Source: Ceratopteris richardii (taxonomy: Eukaryota; Streptophyta; Polypodiopsida; Polypodiales; Pteridaceae). Taken from it: a stretch of DNA of 64,000 nucleotides. The notes under the pieces are model-generated. The model had not been told where the DNA came from. It made no database searches and was given only the letters and a program-made list of their open reading frames with translations. Of the stretch, positions 35,006 through 47,111 are shown piece by piece. Position numbers and translations under genes: made by a program. The stretch lies in the NCBI GenBank assembly GCA_020310875.1, contig CM035417.1:110221757-110285756 (forward strand), in the 5' to 3' direction. Position 1 is the stretch's first letter, and every line of letters starts with the position of its first letter.

Positions 35006-37603
35006 CCATATACACCTCAATAGAATGGAGTTGCTAAATCAAAGAGCAGGTCACTCATGGAGACGACGAGGTGTATGGTCAAGAGTCAAGCTTTACCACA
35101 TAGTTTTTGGCTTGAGGCTATCATGTGTGTAGCATATGTAATTAACATGTGTCCCACTACAACACTACAGTCTATCACTCCATATGAGGCTTGGCATGGT
35201 TGTAAGCCATCACTTGCTCACCTGTTTGTTTTTGGTTGTCTCGCATATGCATTAGTGCCTGAACAACATCATAGGAAATTGGATGATAAAGTAGTAAAAT
35301 GTATTTTTGTTGGGTACAGTTCTGAAAGCAAAGGTTATCATCTATATCATCCACAAACTAAATGCATTTTGGTTAGCCGTGATGTTTTTGTGGAAGATGC
35401 TATTCTTCCTTTACTTTTATATACGAAGAAGACATCTGTTAGCTCCAAAGACATGTATGATACTTTGTTGCCTCTTTTTAGAGGTGGATACTCTAGTGCT
35501 GGTCCTAATGAGGTGATTTCTCAAACTTTACAGGTTTCATGTGATGATGTGGATCATTCTATTTGTGATGCAGGTTTACATGATGCACTTGTTGATGAGA
35601 GAGCTGATATTGAGGAGGCAAAAACTATGGCAAAATGTTTGGTGCAGACTTTGCGTGACAACAAATTAGATGCACCTCTATCATACCGTAATCATTCAGG
35701 CTCTCATAGTGCCTCTTTTGCATCAGATTTCTATGCTGTGGCTGCCTCTAGTCTTTGTGATGAGACTAAACCTATTTCGTTTGATGAAGCACAAAATTTT
35801 GAACATTGGATGGCTGCAATGCAATCTGAATATGATGCTATCATGAAAAATGGTACCTGGTCTTTATGTGACTTGCCTCCTAGCAAGGGCATTGGCACTA
35901 AGTGGGTGTACAAGTTGAAGCATAAGCCTGATGGAACATTTGACAGGTATAAGGCTAGGCTTGTTGCAAAGGGTTATGCACAGGAAAGAGGCATTGATTT
36001 TGATGACACCTTTGAACCTACATGCCGAATGACTATTGTTCATAGCATTTGTGTACTTGCAACTCATCATGCTTGGAATGTACATTAGTTGGAAATTAAA
36101 ACTGCACTTCTAAATGGTGACTTTCATGAAGAAGTGCATGTTTTTCAGCCCCGTGGCTTTGTGCAAAAAGGGCATGAAAACTAGGTGTGCAGGTTAAAGA
36201 AGGCATTATATGGTTTAAAGCAAGCACCATGTGCTTTGATAGAAAATATACATGCATATCTGATTGCACATGGTTTTGAGAACAATCCAATTGAAAGCAC
36301 CTTATATGTTAAACATGCTAATGATGTGCTTCTGATCATTGTTGTGTATGTTGATGACATGTTGCTAACTGGACCTCATGAGAAGCATATTGCTGACTTC
36401 AAGGCTGATGTGCATGCCTCATTTGAGATTGATTTGGGGCATTTGCATCAGTATCTGGGCATTTAGTTTATGCAAGTTGATGGCAGAATAGCTTTGTGTC
36501 AAACAAAAGATATTGATACATTATTGCAGTGTTTTGGCCTTGAAGATTGTAAACCTATTGCCATTCCTATGGAGACAAGTTTATGATTGAGTCTTCATGA
36601 TGTTGGAAATGCATTTGATGTTGTTCTCTATCAGCAAGCTATTGGATGCTTGATTTAGTTATGCACTACACGGCCATATATTCAGTTTGCTATCTCAAAA
36701 ATGAACAGATTTATGCATTGCCCAGGTGTCAAGCATTGGCAAACGGTTAAGTGCATCTTTCACTACTTGAGTGGTGCCTGAATACTTGGATTGTTTGATC
36801 CCAAGAGGGGATCACTACCACCAAATTTACATGCTTTTTCTAACTCTGACTGGGCTGGTTACTATGACACTCATGTGTCCACTAGTGGCTTTTGCTTCAT
36901 GCTTGGTAGCTCATGCATATCTTAGTTCAACAAGAAGTAGCCTACTATGGCCACGTCTAGTTGTGAGGCTGAATATAGGGTAGCTTTCACAATGATTATT
37001 GAGTGTGTGTGGCTCAGATGCCTTATGTCTGATTTAGGTGTTGGTTAGTCTTTTGCCACCACCATCTTCACTGACAATCAGAGCGCATTGGCAGTTGCGA
37101 AGAACCCTATGTTCCATGCTCACACTAAGCACATTGAGGTGCATTATCATTATGTCGGGGGGAGGTTCTCTACTGGAGAGATCAACTTGGTGTATGTGCC
37201 CATGTAGGAGAACATTGCAGACCTTTTCACGAAGGCTCTGCCTAGGGAGGAGTTTGAAGGTTTCCGCAAAGCTTTGGACTTACTTCCTTTTGTGCATTGA
37301 TTCCACATAGCTTGGCACTTCCTTATACATGAGTGCTAGCTCCTTATTCATCGCATCACTCCTAGGGGGGATTTGTTGATATTTTTAGGTAGTGATGTGC
37401 GTGAACACACTAGGACCAATAGGGCACTTTTTTTCCCTCTTTAGGAGTTTTCTCCCTCGGCTTGTATAAATGCCCATTGCCCTAATGGGTTACTAATCTT
37501 TGTAAATTCTAGTGGTAATACATTCAATATTGTGTGTTGTGCTCCAATCTTCTTCTTTTTCCTTGTGCTATTCACGTGCTTCCACAGACATCTAACTTCA
37601 ACA
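35006..37603 (+). mobile_element. Copia A, 3' half
   Basis: The continuation of A after the B insertion: rest of integrase and its C-terminal region (to about 35450; SITPYEAWHG, CIFVGYSSESKGYHLY), RT (about 35760-36480; [37 protein letters not shown]), RNase H (about 36830-37260; SCEAEY, TDNQSALAVAKNP, IADLFTKALP), polypurine tract (AGGGGGGATT, 37364-37373) and 3' LTR. Heavily broken, about a dozen breaks in A as a whole. Only one copy of this half exists although the 5' half is present twice. Confidence 0.9.
37374..37603 (+). repeat. 3' LTR of copia A
   Basis: A 230-bp LTR, TGTTGATATT to ACTTCAACA, preceded by a G-rich polypurine tract. It pairs with the LTRs at 14691 and 26679, with about 25 differences by eye (about 11%), making A older than the B insertion it carries. 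Confidence 0.9.
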
Positions 37604-39570
37604 GTTTGATGCTACTAGAGTACTTTAAACATAATTCGACAATCCACTTTGATTGCATAGTTTAAAATAAAAACATCTTTTGAGGATTGAACCAATGTAT
37701 AATAATTATACAATGAACACTTCATCATCTTCTTCATGACTTAAGAATCATCTGGATTCTTTCCTAGAAGTGACAGCTTACCAACATCTTGGAAGAGTTT
37801 GAGCTTTACAAATGATTTATCCAAAAGATACACTTTTCAACTTGAATTTGTGTATATGTACTAGAGTGTCAAGAAAGTTAATGCATTGCTACTCATACGA
37901 GGTAAAACTTGGGCATGCTACAACTACAACTACCTTTAGGGTCAGACATCCCACCCTTTTCTAGACTTTATCATGCCAAAAGGTTATTTTTTAGATAACT
38001 TTCTTGAATAAAAATCTATATCTTGAAGATGTTTACTTTCTTTAACCTAGAGTTAGATTTCAAAAAATTTTCTTTTTTCTTTTCTAGGGCTGATACTTGA
38101 AAAGAACTTGAAGAGTTCATCATGTGATCACTTCTATCCCTAAAATGTTGTTCAAAGGGACTTCTTCATGCGCTGTTCCTAACATCTTTATGAACTTGAA
38201 TCTTACTTTGGAAAAAGTTCATCGTTCAAGGGGTATTCATTGATCGATTTCTTGGAACTTATATTCCCAAAAATCTCAATAGGAACAACATAAAATTAAT
38301 GAAATAGAAAACTATCCTATTTCATTAAATAAATTATCTTTAGGAAGTATCCCAATTCCTAAAGATCATTTGACTAGAGTTTCCTCTTAAGTCACATGTA
38401 ACTTAGATGAAACCTAAAAATAACTCTAATCCCAAGAGTTCTTTAAAAGTTTCCACGTTTTCTTAAGACTTTGCATCCTTACGTGAGGTGCAATGTATGG
38501 AACATAACAACTAACTTTTGAACTTTAAAAGTTCACTTGGTGTAAGTTCCATTCAACTTTTATTTGATTTTTATCATGTTGTGGTATAGAAAGAGTAAGA
38601 GTGTTTATTAACAAGTGCTCATATATTTTCTTGCTCTTCTACTTAGCAAAGAACTAGCAAAAAACCATGCCCTGTCATATGCAAATGCATGTGTTTGCAT
38701 GAAAATGCATATGAGTGCATGCATGTGTTGGCATGCTTTTCTTTTCATGCACCAAACTTAATTCAAGCAGTTCTTAAACCTGCTATGCATGCATGCCATG
38801 CATCCATGCACAAATATACTATTGTCTACCTTTTAAAATATATAAACATGCATGTGCACAAACTTGAGTGCATCAAATATCTTTTTTCAAGCAAGAAGAA
38901 AGCGTGTTTTGTGCATGAAAACATACTTTTGGAATGAGAAATGCACCAACAATCTTTCATTTTTGTGCATGAACTCATGTTTCCATATTATGTGCCAAGT
39001 GCTTCTAATGCTTTTCATGCTTGAAATAATAAACTACTTTCATCACCTTAGACTAGAATTAAATTTAATCTATGAAAGTCTTTACCCTACCTCAACAATT
39101 TCTTAAGATGAAGTGCAAGATCATGAAAACAAGATCAAGTATGGATTGAAAACGATCATTGATTGGAAAATACTTCTCCAGTTTATGCTACATCCTTCCA
39201 TTCTCCAAAAGAAGAGCCACTCTCCATCCTTGAGAATTGGGTTCAAAACTTCTGAGCAGCATTCTCAATAGATGCTGAATAGGATAGATCCTTGTTGCTA
39301 TCAGAACTCATGTTGGTCTAGATAGGATCAAGCTTGGAATTGCAAGGACTTAAATTCAAGACTTGTATCCAAACTCGTCGAAGATAAAGCACCCTTTATC
39401 AGATGAACACCTAGGACTACAGAAGATGGCAAAAAACAATAGGTCCAAAAGCGTAAGATCTCAAGCAGGTATGGACACAAGCTGATTAAGATTGTGCTTG
39501 TCCAACTCCATGAGCTCGGAGTCTCTTTATGAAAGAATTGCATCAAGAAAGTGATAATGAATTTACTACA
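37604..39570. other. Non-coding stretch, 3' flank of copia A
   Basis: AT-rich DNA of the same character as 11641-14690, with which it was continuous before A inserted. No recognisable coding region. It contains a CATGCA-rich patch at 38681-38858. The short open frames at 38689-39106 fall in that simple, biased sequence and have no domain. Confidence 0.6.
38681..38858. repeat. CATGCA/TGCATG-rich patch
   Basis: Within about 180 bp there are roughly ten TGCATG or CATGCA hexamers, several overlapping (TGCATGCATG). CATGCA is the core of the plant RY element bound by B3-domain factors, but a run of decayed simple repeat would look the same. No gene lies next to it. Confidence 0.5.
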
Positions 39571-39583
39571 ATAAGGAATGGCT

Positions 39584-40185
39584 TAGCGCTGTCGGGCTAT
39601 CAACTAAAGGGACTTGGGTTCTATTCCTTTGTGAACAAGAAAAGACATTTTTGGTCAATGTACAAGCCACGTGAATACTTAGAATGGAATAGATAAACCA
39701 TGCACTATTGTTTGGATCCGTTGATGGCCGAGCGGTCTACAACATCACTTTCAGATTCTAGTTTTAGAGTGCATGGGCTCGAATTCGACTACTTGCATGT
39801 AGGAGGGATGATACCATTTTGCTGTGGATCAGTAAAGATCTGATGAGAGGAGCATGCATTCATCCCTAGGGGAGAACGCATAGCATGATGCCCCCTTATG
39901 CTGGTGACTCGAGTTCGAGTTTGGGTAGCTATAGACCCTTCCAAATCTTCAAGGTTTATTTATTTTTTCAATGGATCCCAGAACCTGCTGTGCGAAAAGA
40001 GAGTTTGACAAATTGATTGAAGATATATCTAGAGATGTACTGTCATGCCAAGATAGATAAACTATAGTGCTATTGAGACACCATCAAAAAAGACAAATAT
40101 TTTACTTCCTACTATTATTTAGTAGAACAATGTAGCACAACGGAATAGACATTAGGCATTATGATAAGGTCTTGAGTTCCACCCC
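39584..40185 (+). repeat. Cluster of tRNA-like pol III promoter boxes (SINE-like)
   Basis: Four tRNA-like patches lie on the same strand within 600 bp. Patch 1: A box TAGCGCTGTCGG (39584) and B box GGTTCTATTCC (39617). Patch 2: A box TGGCCGAGCGG (39725) and B box GGCTCGAATTC (39776), Leu/Ser-like wording with a long gap. Patch 3: B-box-like GAGTTCGAGTTTG (39911) without a clear A box. Patch 4: A box TAGCACAACGG (40133) and B box GAGTTCCACCCC (40174). None looks like a sound tRNA gene. A composite tRNA-derived SINE or several decayed ones would explain it. Confidence 0.45.
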
Positions 40186-40436
40186 TCTGTTCAACACTGG
40201 TGTTCAATGGAAAAGAATTTTCCTTCCTTTGGTTCCTAGAACTCGAAAAGAGAGGGTGCATACTATCAGATTCGAAGCCAATGTGGCAAGATGCTCTGCG
40301 TAGAGAAGATGATGAGGATATTATTAACAATGGAAGCACATTCTAATGAGGAAGATGATAATCCTAGCAAGATCACCATGAAATCTTGCCTAGAGCTCCG
40401 ATACCAATGCAAGAGACCAACAATTATGACCACCAC
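40186..40436 (-). repeat. Debris with a primer-site-like and LTR-edge sequence
   Basis: On the minus strand the motif TGGTATCGGAGCTC near 40405-40392 resembles a copia Met-tRNA primer site and lies next to TGCAAGAGACCAACAATT (from about 40408), also found near 11304. This suggests the edge of another minus-strand copia LTR, into which A2 inserted at 40437. The rest has no recognisable content. Confidence 0.4.
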
Positions 40437-43400
40437 TATTGATATATTTAGGTATTGATGTGTGTGAACATAGTAGGACCATCGGGGCACTTTTTTCCCT
40501 CTCTAGGAGGTTTTTCTAGTGGTAATCCATTCAGTATTATGTCTTGTGCTCCAAGCTTCTTCTTCTTCATTGTGTTGTTCACGTGCTTCTGAAGACCTCT
40601 AACTCCAACAACTAATATCATAGCAGATTGCCGCTTCATCTAGGGCATCGTCGACAACCCTCCACATAGTCTCATAATTGCACAAAAATTGGTGAGCATA
40701 CTCAAGGTGGTTAGGAGAACAAAACAACTTTGCTCTGTGGTGTGGAAATTGCAATATGAGCTCATTTCGGCCTCCAAATGCACTATCACAGTGCTTGTGT
40801 AGGCAGTTTCATCTTTTTTGTGCCAAAGATATATACAGGTTTCGGTTCCTCAATATAAGCATCTCAAAGTCTACTACACTTTTAGCAAAACTCGATAGGG
40901 TAGTTCTATTCAACTTTTTGAGATAAACTCATTTTTTTGCATCAGGGTATTTTAGTGAATGGCCATGGCTGAAAGCAGTGATGTATTTGGTATGTTGGTT
41001 GTTGAGGATAAGTTAGATGGTACCAATTATCCATTATGGTTTTATATGATGTGTCATGTTTTGGTTGCAAAAGGACTATGGAATATTGTGCAAGGTGTTG
41101 AAAAACATCCTATTACACCTGCAAATACAGTTGTTGAAGGTGATGCAGATGGCATTGAAGATGACAATATTCTTCATGTTCATGTTTGTGTTGCGGTTCT
41201 TGTTGCACCTAATGCAGAGCAAATTTGTTGGGATGGCAGAGATGCTGAGGCACATGCATTGATAGCCTTTTCTATCAAATGTGCCATATTCCTCACATTC
41301 ACTCTTGCAGAACAGTTAAGGATGCTTGGGATACACTTACCACTTTATACCAGGCAAGCAATGAGGCTCGTGTTGCATACCTCCGAAAATAGTTGGAGAA
41401 TCAGCACATGAATAAAGGAGATTCCATGGACAATTTTTTGAAAAAGATCAAAGATTTGAAGGAATAGTTGCCTTTTGTTGATGAAGTCTTGCCTGACAGT
41501 TCACTTGTGCACACTGTTTTGAATGGTCTTCCCGATTCATATCAAAGTTTTGCTTCTACTCTTTGTTTGATGATGAAAGCCAATCCAAATGCCTTAACAT
41601 TTGAGGAGTTAGCCATTGTTCTATTGTAGGAAGATGATTCTAGGTAGAACAGGTCCATTATGCGTGTTGCAGATCAAGTTTTCTAGCTACTCAAAAGGGC
41701 AAAGGTAAATGGAGCTCTTCTACTAGTAAGTAGAAATATGCTAATTTTGCACAATCAAAGAAGGATGACAGAGACGAGACAAAACAAAAATGCAGAAATT
41801 GTTTTTCAAATATTATAAAGGAAATGATCATGTCATAAAGAGTACTCCAACACTGGCCACTAAAGAGGCAAGGAAGAAGGAGGTTGGAATGGTTGTTGCA
41901 GAGGCCTCTACACCCATAATAGAGTTTGATAATCCTGTGCAGAATGAAGAATGGGCATTTACTACTGTTTGCAGTTATGAACCATTTTCTCATGAAAACT
42001 GTATGTCTGTAGTAGACTCAGATGTTTGGTACTTTGATAGAGGGGAAACCAAACATATTACCTCACAACACAGTTTCTTCACTTCACTCGAGCCTGCCCC
42101 TATGTGGAATACTGTCACATGCACCAACAACTCCTCTTATCCTCTCATGGGAGTTGGTAAGATCATTTTGACTACTACTAATGGTAGTTATTTTAGATTG
42201 TCGGATGCTTTATTTGTGCCAAGGATCAAGAAGAATATGTTATCAATTTCAGCTATAGCCAAGATTGGCTTGTTTGTGAAATTTGTTGATGATAGATGTG
42301 CAGTTCATGAGCTGTCGACTGACAACACCATTATTTCTTTTGGCATTTTATGTCATGGCTGTATAAGCTCATAGACTATGAAAAATCTATGAATGATTCA
42401 GCATGTGAAATACAGGATTCTTAGGCTTTGTCAGATGCAAAGCTTTGGCATGCACTCTTTGGTCATCTGAATTTTGCTAGTTTGCTACACCTCCAGAAAT
42501 TTGAAATGGTGTTCTCTCTGCCCAAACTTGAGGCACCTAGTAAACATGTCTATGAAGGCTATATTTTAGGCAAAATGCAGTGTTCCTCATTCCCAAAAGA
42601 TGGTTTAGTTTGAGATACTCGAAAATTGCAGCTTGTTTATAGTGATGTCTGTGGTCCTATGCAGACATCCTCTTTTGGAAACTATCTTTACTTCGTGACT
42701 TTCATTGATGATTTTTCTAGGCATGCATGTATATATCCATTGAAAGCAAAGTCCAAAGTGCTTATGTGCTTCAAATAGTTTCTGCTTTTGGCTGAAAATA
42801 TGTCAGCATGTAAAATGGGCACCCTCCGTTCTGATCGAGGGGGGGAATATATGTCTTCTAATTTTAATGATTTTTGGTTGAACATGGGATAAAATGCCAG
42901 TATATATAGTCATATACACCTCAACAAAATGGAGTTTCTAGAAGGAAGAACATGCCACTCATGGAGATGGCGAGGTGTATGGTTAAGAGTGAGGCTTTAC
43001 CACATAGTTTCTGGCTTGAGGTTGTTATGTGTGCAACATATGTACTCAACAAGTGTCCCACTAAAGCATTGCTATCTATCACTCCATATGAGGCTTGGCA
43101 TGGTTGCAAGCCATCTGTTGCTCACCTGCGTGTCTTTGGTTATCAAGCATATGCATTAGTGCCTAAACAACAATGCAAGAAATTGGATGATAAAGCAGTG
43201 AAATGATTTTTGTTGGGTACAATTCTGAAAGCAAAGGCTACTGTCTATATCATCCACAGAATAAACACATTCTGGTTAGATATGATGTTGTTTTTGTGGA
43301 AGATGCTATTCAACCATTACTTTCATGTACTAAGGAGACATTTGTTAGCTCCAAAGATATGTATGATACTTTGCTGCCTCTTTTTACAGGTGGACTGTCT

Positions 43401-44385
43401 AGTGCTTGTCTGAATGAGGCAATTTCTTAGCCTATGGAGATCATTCTATTTATGATGCAGATTTACATGATGCACTTGTTGATGAGAGAGTTGATATTGA
43501 AGAGGCAAAAAATATGCGTAAATGGCTGGTGCAGACTTTGCAAGATAGGAAATTAGATGCACCTCTGTTATATCATACTGGTTTAGGCTCTCAAGAAAGA
43601 GGAATTGATTTTGATCATACCTTTGCTCCTACTTGCCGAATGATCACTGTTCATAGCATCTGTGCACTTGCAGCTCATCATGGTTGGAATGTACATCAAT
43701 TGGAAATTAAAAGTGCATTTTTGAATGGTGACTTGCATGAAGAAGTGTATGTTTTTTAGCCCCATGGCTTTGTGCAGAAAGGTCATGAAAACAAAGTGTG
43801 CGGGTTGAAAAAGGCATTACATGATTTGAAAAAAGCACCATGTGCTTGGTATGAAAAGCTAAATGCCTATCTGATTGCACATGGTTTTGAGAGCAATCCA
43901 ACTGAGAGCACTTTATACGCTAAGCATGCAAATAATATGCTTCTGATCATTGTTGTGTATGTTGATGAAATGCTACTTGCTCGTGCTCATGAGAAGCATA
44001 TTGTTGATTTTAAGAATGATTTGTATGCCTCATTTTAGATGTCAAATTTGGGGCATTTGCATCATTATTTGGGCATTTAATTTATGCAAGTTGATGGTAG
44101 AATAGCTTTGTGTCAAACAAAATACATTGACACATTATTGTAGCGCTTTGGCCTTGAAGGCTGTAAACCCATTGTCACTCCTATGGAGACAGGTTTGCGA
44201 TTGAGACTTCATGATGCTGGAGATGCATTTGATGATGTTCTCTATGAGCAGGATGTTGGCTGCTTGATTTAATTATGCATTACTCGGCCAAATATTCAAT
44301 TTGTTGTGTCACTGATGAGCAAGTTTATGCATTTCCTAGGTGTCAAGCATTGGTAGGTGGTTAAATGCATCTTTCGCTACTTGTA
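40437..44385 (+). mobile_element. Copia A2, second A-family element, broken, lacks its 3' end
   Basis: Collinear with A: a shortened 5' LTR (40437-40610, ending ACTCCAACA), decayed primer site, gag from about 40960 (LDGTNYPLWFYMM), zinc-knuckle region near 41800, protease (about 42020-42240), GAG-pre-integrase (about 42430-42600), integrase (about 42640-43200; SITPYEAWHG) and RT (about 43590-44300; KSAFLNGDLHEEVYV, VYVDEMLLA). It stops within the region leading to RNase H, where an inverted B-family fragment takes over at about 44386. It has more than a dozen breaks and no 3' LTR, so it cannot be dated by an LTR pair. It is diverged from A along its whole length and is an independent old insertion. 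Confidence 0.88.
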
Positions 44386-46153
44386 TTCCCGATGTTGTGC
44401 ACCTATTCATCAAGTAAATGGCAGTTGTGGTAGCTTTAGCCCAATAGTACAATGGTACCTTCATCTCGTTGAGCATGCATCTTGCAATTTCAGCAATTTG
44501 CCTATTTTCCTCTTATCTACTCCATTTTGTTGTGCTGTATACCTACAAATAAATTGCCTTTTGATCCCATTCTCTTGTACAAAATCTGAAAATTCTTTGC
44601 AGAAGTATTCTCCTCCACCATCGGACCTTAAGGTTTTGATAGAACTTTCTGTTTCTTTTTCAACTTCAACTTTAAGTCTTTTGAATATAGAAAACACCTC
44701 TGATTTTTGCTTCATACAAAACAGCCATACCTTGCTTGTGTGATCATCAATGAAGGTGACAAAAAATCTATAACCAACCATTGATGCCTCTTGGGTTGGT
44801 CCCCATACATGTGTATGTATCAAGTCCAAGACATTTGGGGCCACATAATTGCTCCTCTTGAATGACTGCCTCATTTGCTTTCCTAGTTGACAAGCTTCAC
44901 ATAACTCATGTAGTCCAATGCTATTAAATTTCGGAAGACCTCTTACCACTTCATGTTTGCTCATGTCCTTCAACTTTGGAATGTTGATGTGTCTTATTCT
45001 TTTGTGCCTTAAGTCCAGCTCTGAAATCTTCTTGTTCCCACATTGAATGTACATGACCTTCCATGTGGATGTTGGACGTCCAAAGTGAACATCCTTCCTT
45101 CTCTTCTACCTCGAGCAATGACCTTGAAGCCTTCCTTTGGATTCTTTATGAAGCACCCATTCTCATTGAATATGACATGATAACCCTTCTCTACCATTTT
45201 TCCTACTGAAATCAAGTTCTTTCAAATTATAGGAACATGAAGAACATTAGATAGTACCTTTGCTTTACTTGTATCTCCAAGCCTTATATCCCAATATGTT
45301 CAATCATGTGTTGAGTAACATCACCTGTTTCAACATATCCTTTTCCACTTGGTACCTGTAGATTAATGACCAAACTTCCTTGGCATGACATATGGTTACT
45401 ACAACCTGAATAAATGTACCATTTTTTGTCATCTTCACAAGAGCTTCTGTACTCATGTCTCATTGCAAGTAGTGTGTCCTTGCTTCCTTCACTTGAGGTG
45501 CTTGCATAGTTGCTTTGGCTCCTTTGATTGCCTCCATTTGGTCTTCCATTCTTTAACCAACAATCACTAGCATAGTGTCCTACTTTACCACAATGATAGC
45601 ATGTTATACCTTTATGAGAATTGTAGGAGCCTCGACCTCTTCCTCTACTTCTACCTCGACCTCTTCCTTGTGTGTTGGCATTTGATGCATCCTTGTTGTC
45701 TTTCGAATTGTTTTGATTGTAGTTGGAGTTTTTGTTACCTCTTCCTTTTCCTTTTGAGCCTCCTCTTGAGTTCCTTCCTTTACCTCGACCTGCATATAAC
45801 ATTTGGTTGTGGTTGTCCTTTCCTTTGGGGCCACCAAAGCTAAGCTCTTCTATGACAAGATGAGGGATTAGTTGTTCAAAACCTGGATATGCATCTTTCA
45901 AGTTAATGGAAGTTATAAAAGGATTCCATCTTTCATCTTCTCTCAATCCATTGCGAGTATAACACACAAGATCTTCATCTTCAACCGTTGTGCCAATAGA
46001 AGCTAAAGCATCACTTAGCTCCTTACCTTCAAATTATATTCAGCTATGGATTGACTCGAACTTTTCTTGATTGTGTTCAAATCATTCTTGAGTTGAAGTT
46101 TCCTAGCTTTGGTATTTGCTGAATACATACTTTCAAGAGCTTCCCAAGCATCT
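44386..46153 (-). mobile_element. Copia B2, inverted B-family fragment (gag to integrase)
   Basis: On the minus strand this is collinear with B: gag (46150 to about 45500, CCHC knuckle CYHCGKVGHYASDC), protease region (about 45400), GAG-pre-integrase and integrase (about 45200-44460; [42 protein letters not shown]). Both ends are cut: the integrase end meets A2 at about 44386 and the gag end meets LTR H at 46154. No LTR, primer site or RT remains. It has several breaks and is clearly more diverged from B than the two B copies are from each other. Confidence 0.85.
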
Positions 46154-46716
46154 TGTTAACGGCTTACGGGAATAAATCCACTACTGGGTTCTTAAGATGG
46201 TCAGGAGTCTGTATTACAAAGGTCCTATGTTTATTTTCCCAAAGAAAACATTCACTACATAGAGTTATTCATCACTTTACTCTGATTATACACCAGAAAA
46301 CTTGTACATAGTAATTTCATCACCAGACTTTTCAACATTAAGCGAAATACTTCACCCCGATAAAGTATGTTATTCAATTATGTAGAATAACACGGATTCT
46401 CCACCATCTATTTACATGCAACCACAACTAAACTTATATTCTCATCAGTCAAAGTATTACACAGACAAGATCACCGGAATGACTTAATACTCAAAATAGT
46501 AAATGATCATTACACTAGTGTAAGTAGAACTTGCACTAAAAACGATCCACAGGTGCACCGCCCAGACCCACAGTCCGGCGTCGTGCTTCTCTTGTGCATC
46601 TGCTTTTGCACACTTTCGTTATCAAAGAGTTACAAATGTTACACTACATCCTTCCGATGTGCGTCTTTTCCAATTACCTTGTCCAATACTTACAATTACA
46701 TTCCGGCGTCCTAACA
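46154..46716 (+). repeat. LTR H, plus-strand copy
   Basis: It begins TGTTAACGGC and ends CCTAACA (563 bp), and is followed at 46718 by TGGCACGCACGGTGG, a primer-site-like sequence. About 460 bp of it recurs in inverted orientation at 47112-47572. It interrupts or abuts the gag end of B2. No coding domain identifies the family. Confidence 0.65.
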
Positions 46717-46717
46717 C

Positions 46718-46742
46718 TGGCACGCACGGTGGACTCAAACCC
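46718..46742 (+). other. Primer binding site candidate of element H
   Basis: Starts TGGCACGCACGGTGGAC just after the LTR end. Its reverse complement looks like a tRNA 3' part: a T-arm-like GGGTTTGAGTCC, an acceptor strand, and a final CCA. The match to tRNA form over some 25 bases supports a primer site; which tRNA is not clear. It is not the Met-tRNA site of the copia elements here. Confidence 0.5.
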
Positions 46743-46767
46743 AAAATTGGTTAATTACAAAAAATAG

Positions 46768-47079
46768 CTAAGAATCATCAACGATGCCTGGAATAAACAT
46801 AGCACGAGATAAGTTAAAAGTATGCAAAATTTTCTGCTTCAAGGACTCTAACATCTCCTCGAGAACGTGCAGTTCTACCAAATGAGCATCTGTGCGCACT
46901 GAACTGGAAGCAATGAATTGAGAAAGCAAAACTTCACTTTGCTTCTGCAAAAAAGCCTCTTGTAAATAGAAGTCATTGGCGATGGCTGTATCTCTGCGTA
47001 ACTTGGCATCATTAATTTTTGCATCTATTCGGGAAAGGTGATCCTGTTGAATACCAAGTTGCTTTTCTCGGCGATCCAA
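46768..47079 (-). pseudogene. Short coiled-coil ORF inside element H
   Basis: An open frame of 103 codons lies between the two inverted LTR copies, on the strand opposite to the plus-strand LTR. The product is charged and helical (DRREKQLGIQQDHL, LEEMLESLKQKIL), consistent with coiled coil. I do not recognise the family. It could be a scrap of an element ORF, or chance. Confidence 0.3.
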
Positions 47080-47111
47080 CTCTTGCTATTGAAACTGCAT
47101 TGTCTGGAAAT

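Noticed and set aside
39584-40185. Functional tRNA genes
   Set aside because: Only A- and B-box-like words match; acceptor and anticodon stems do not pair, and boxes carry mismatches.
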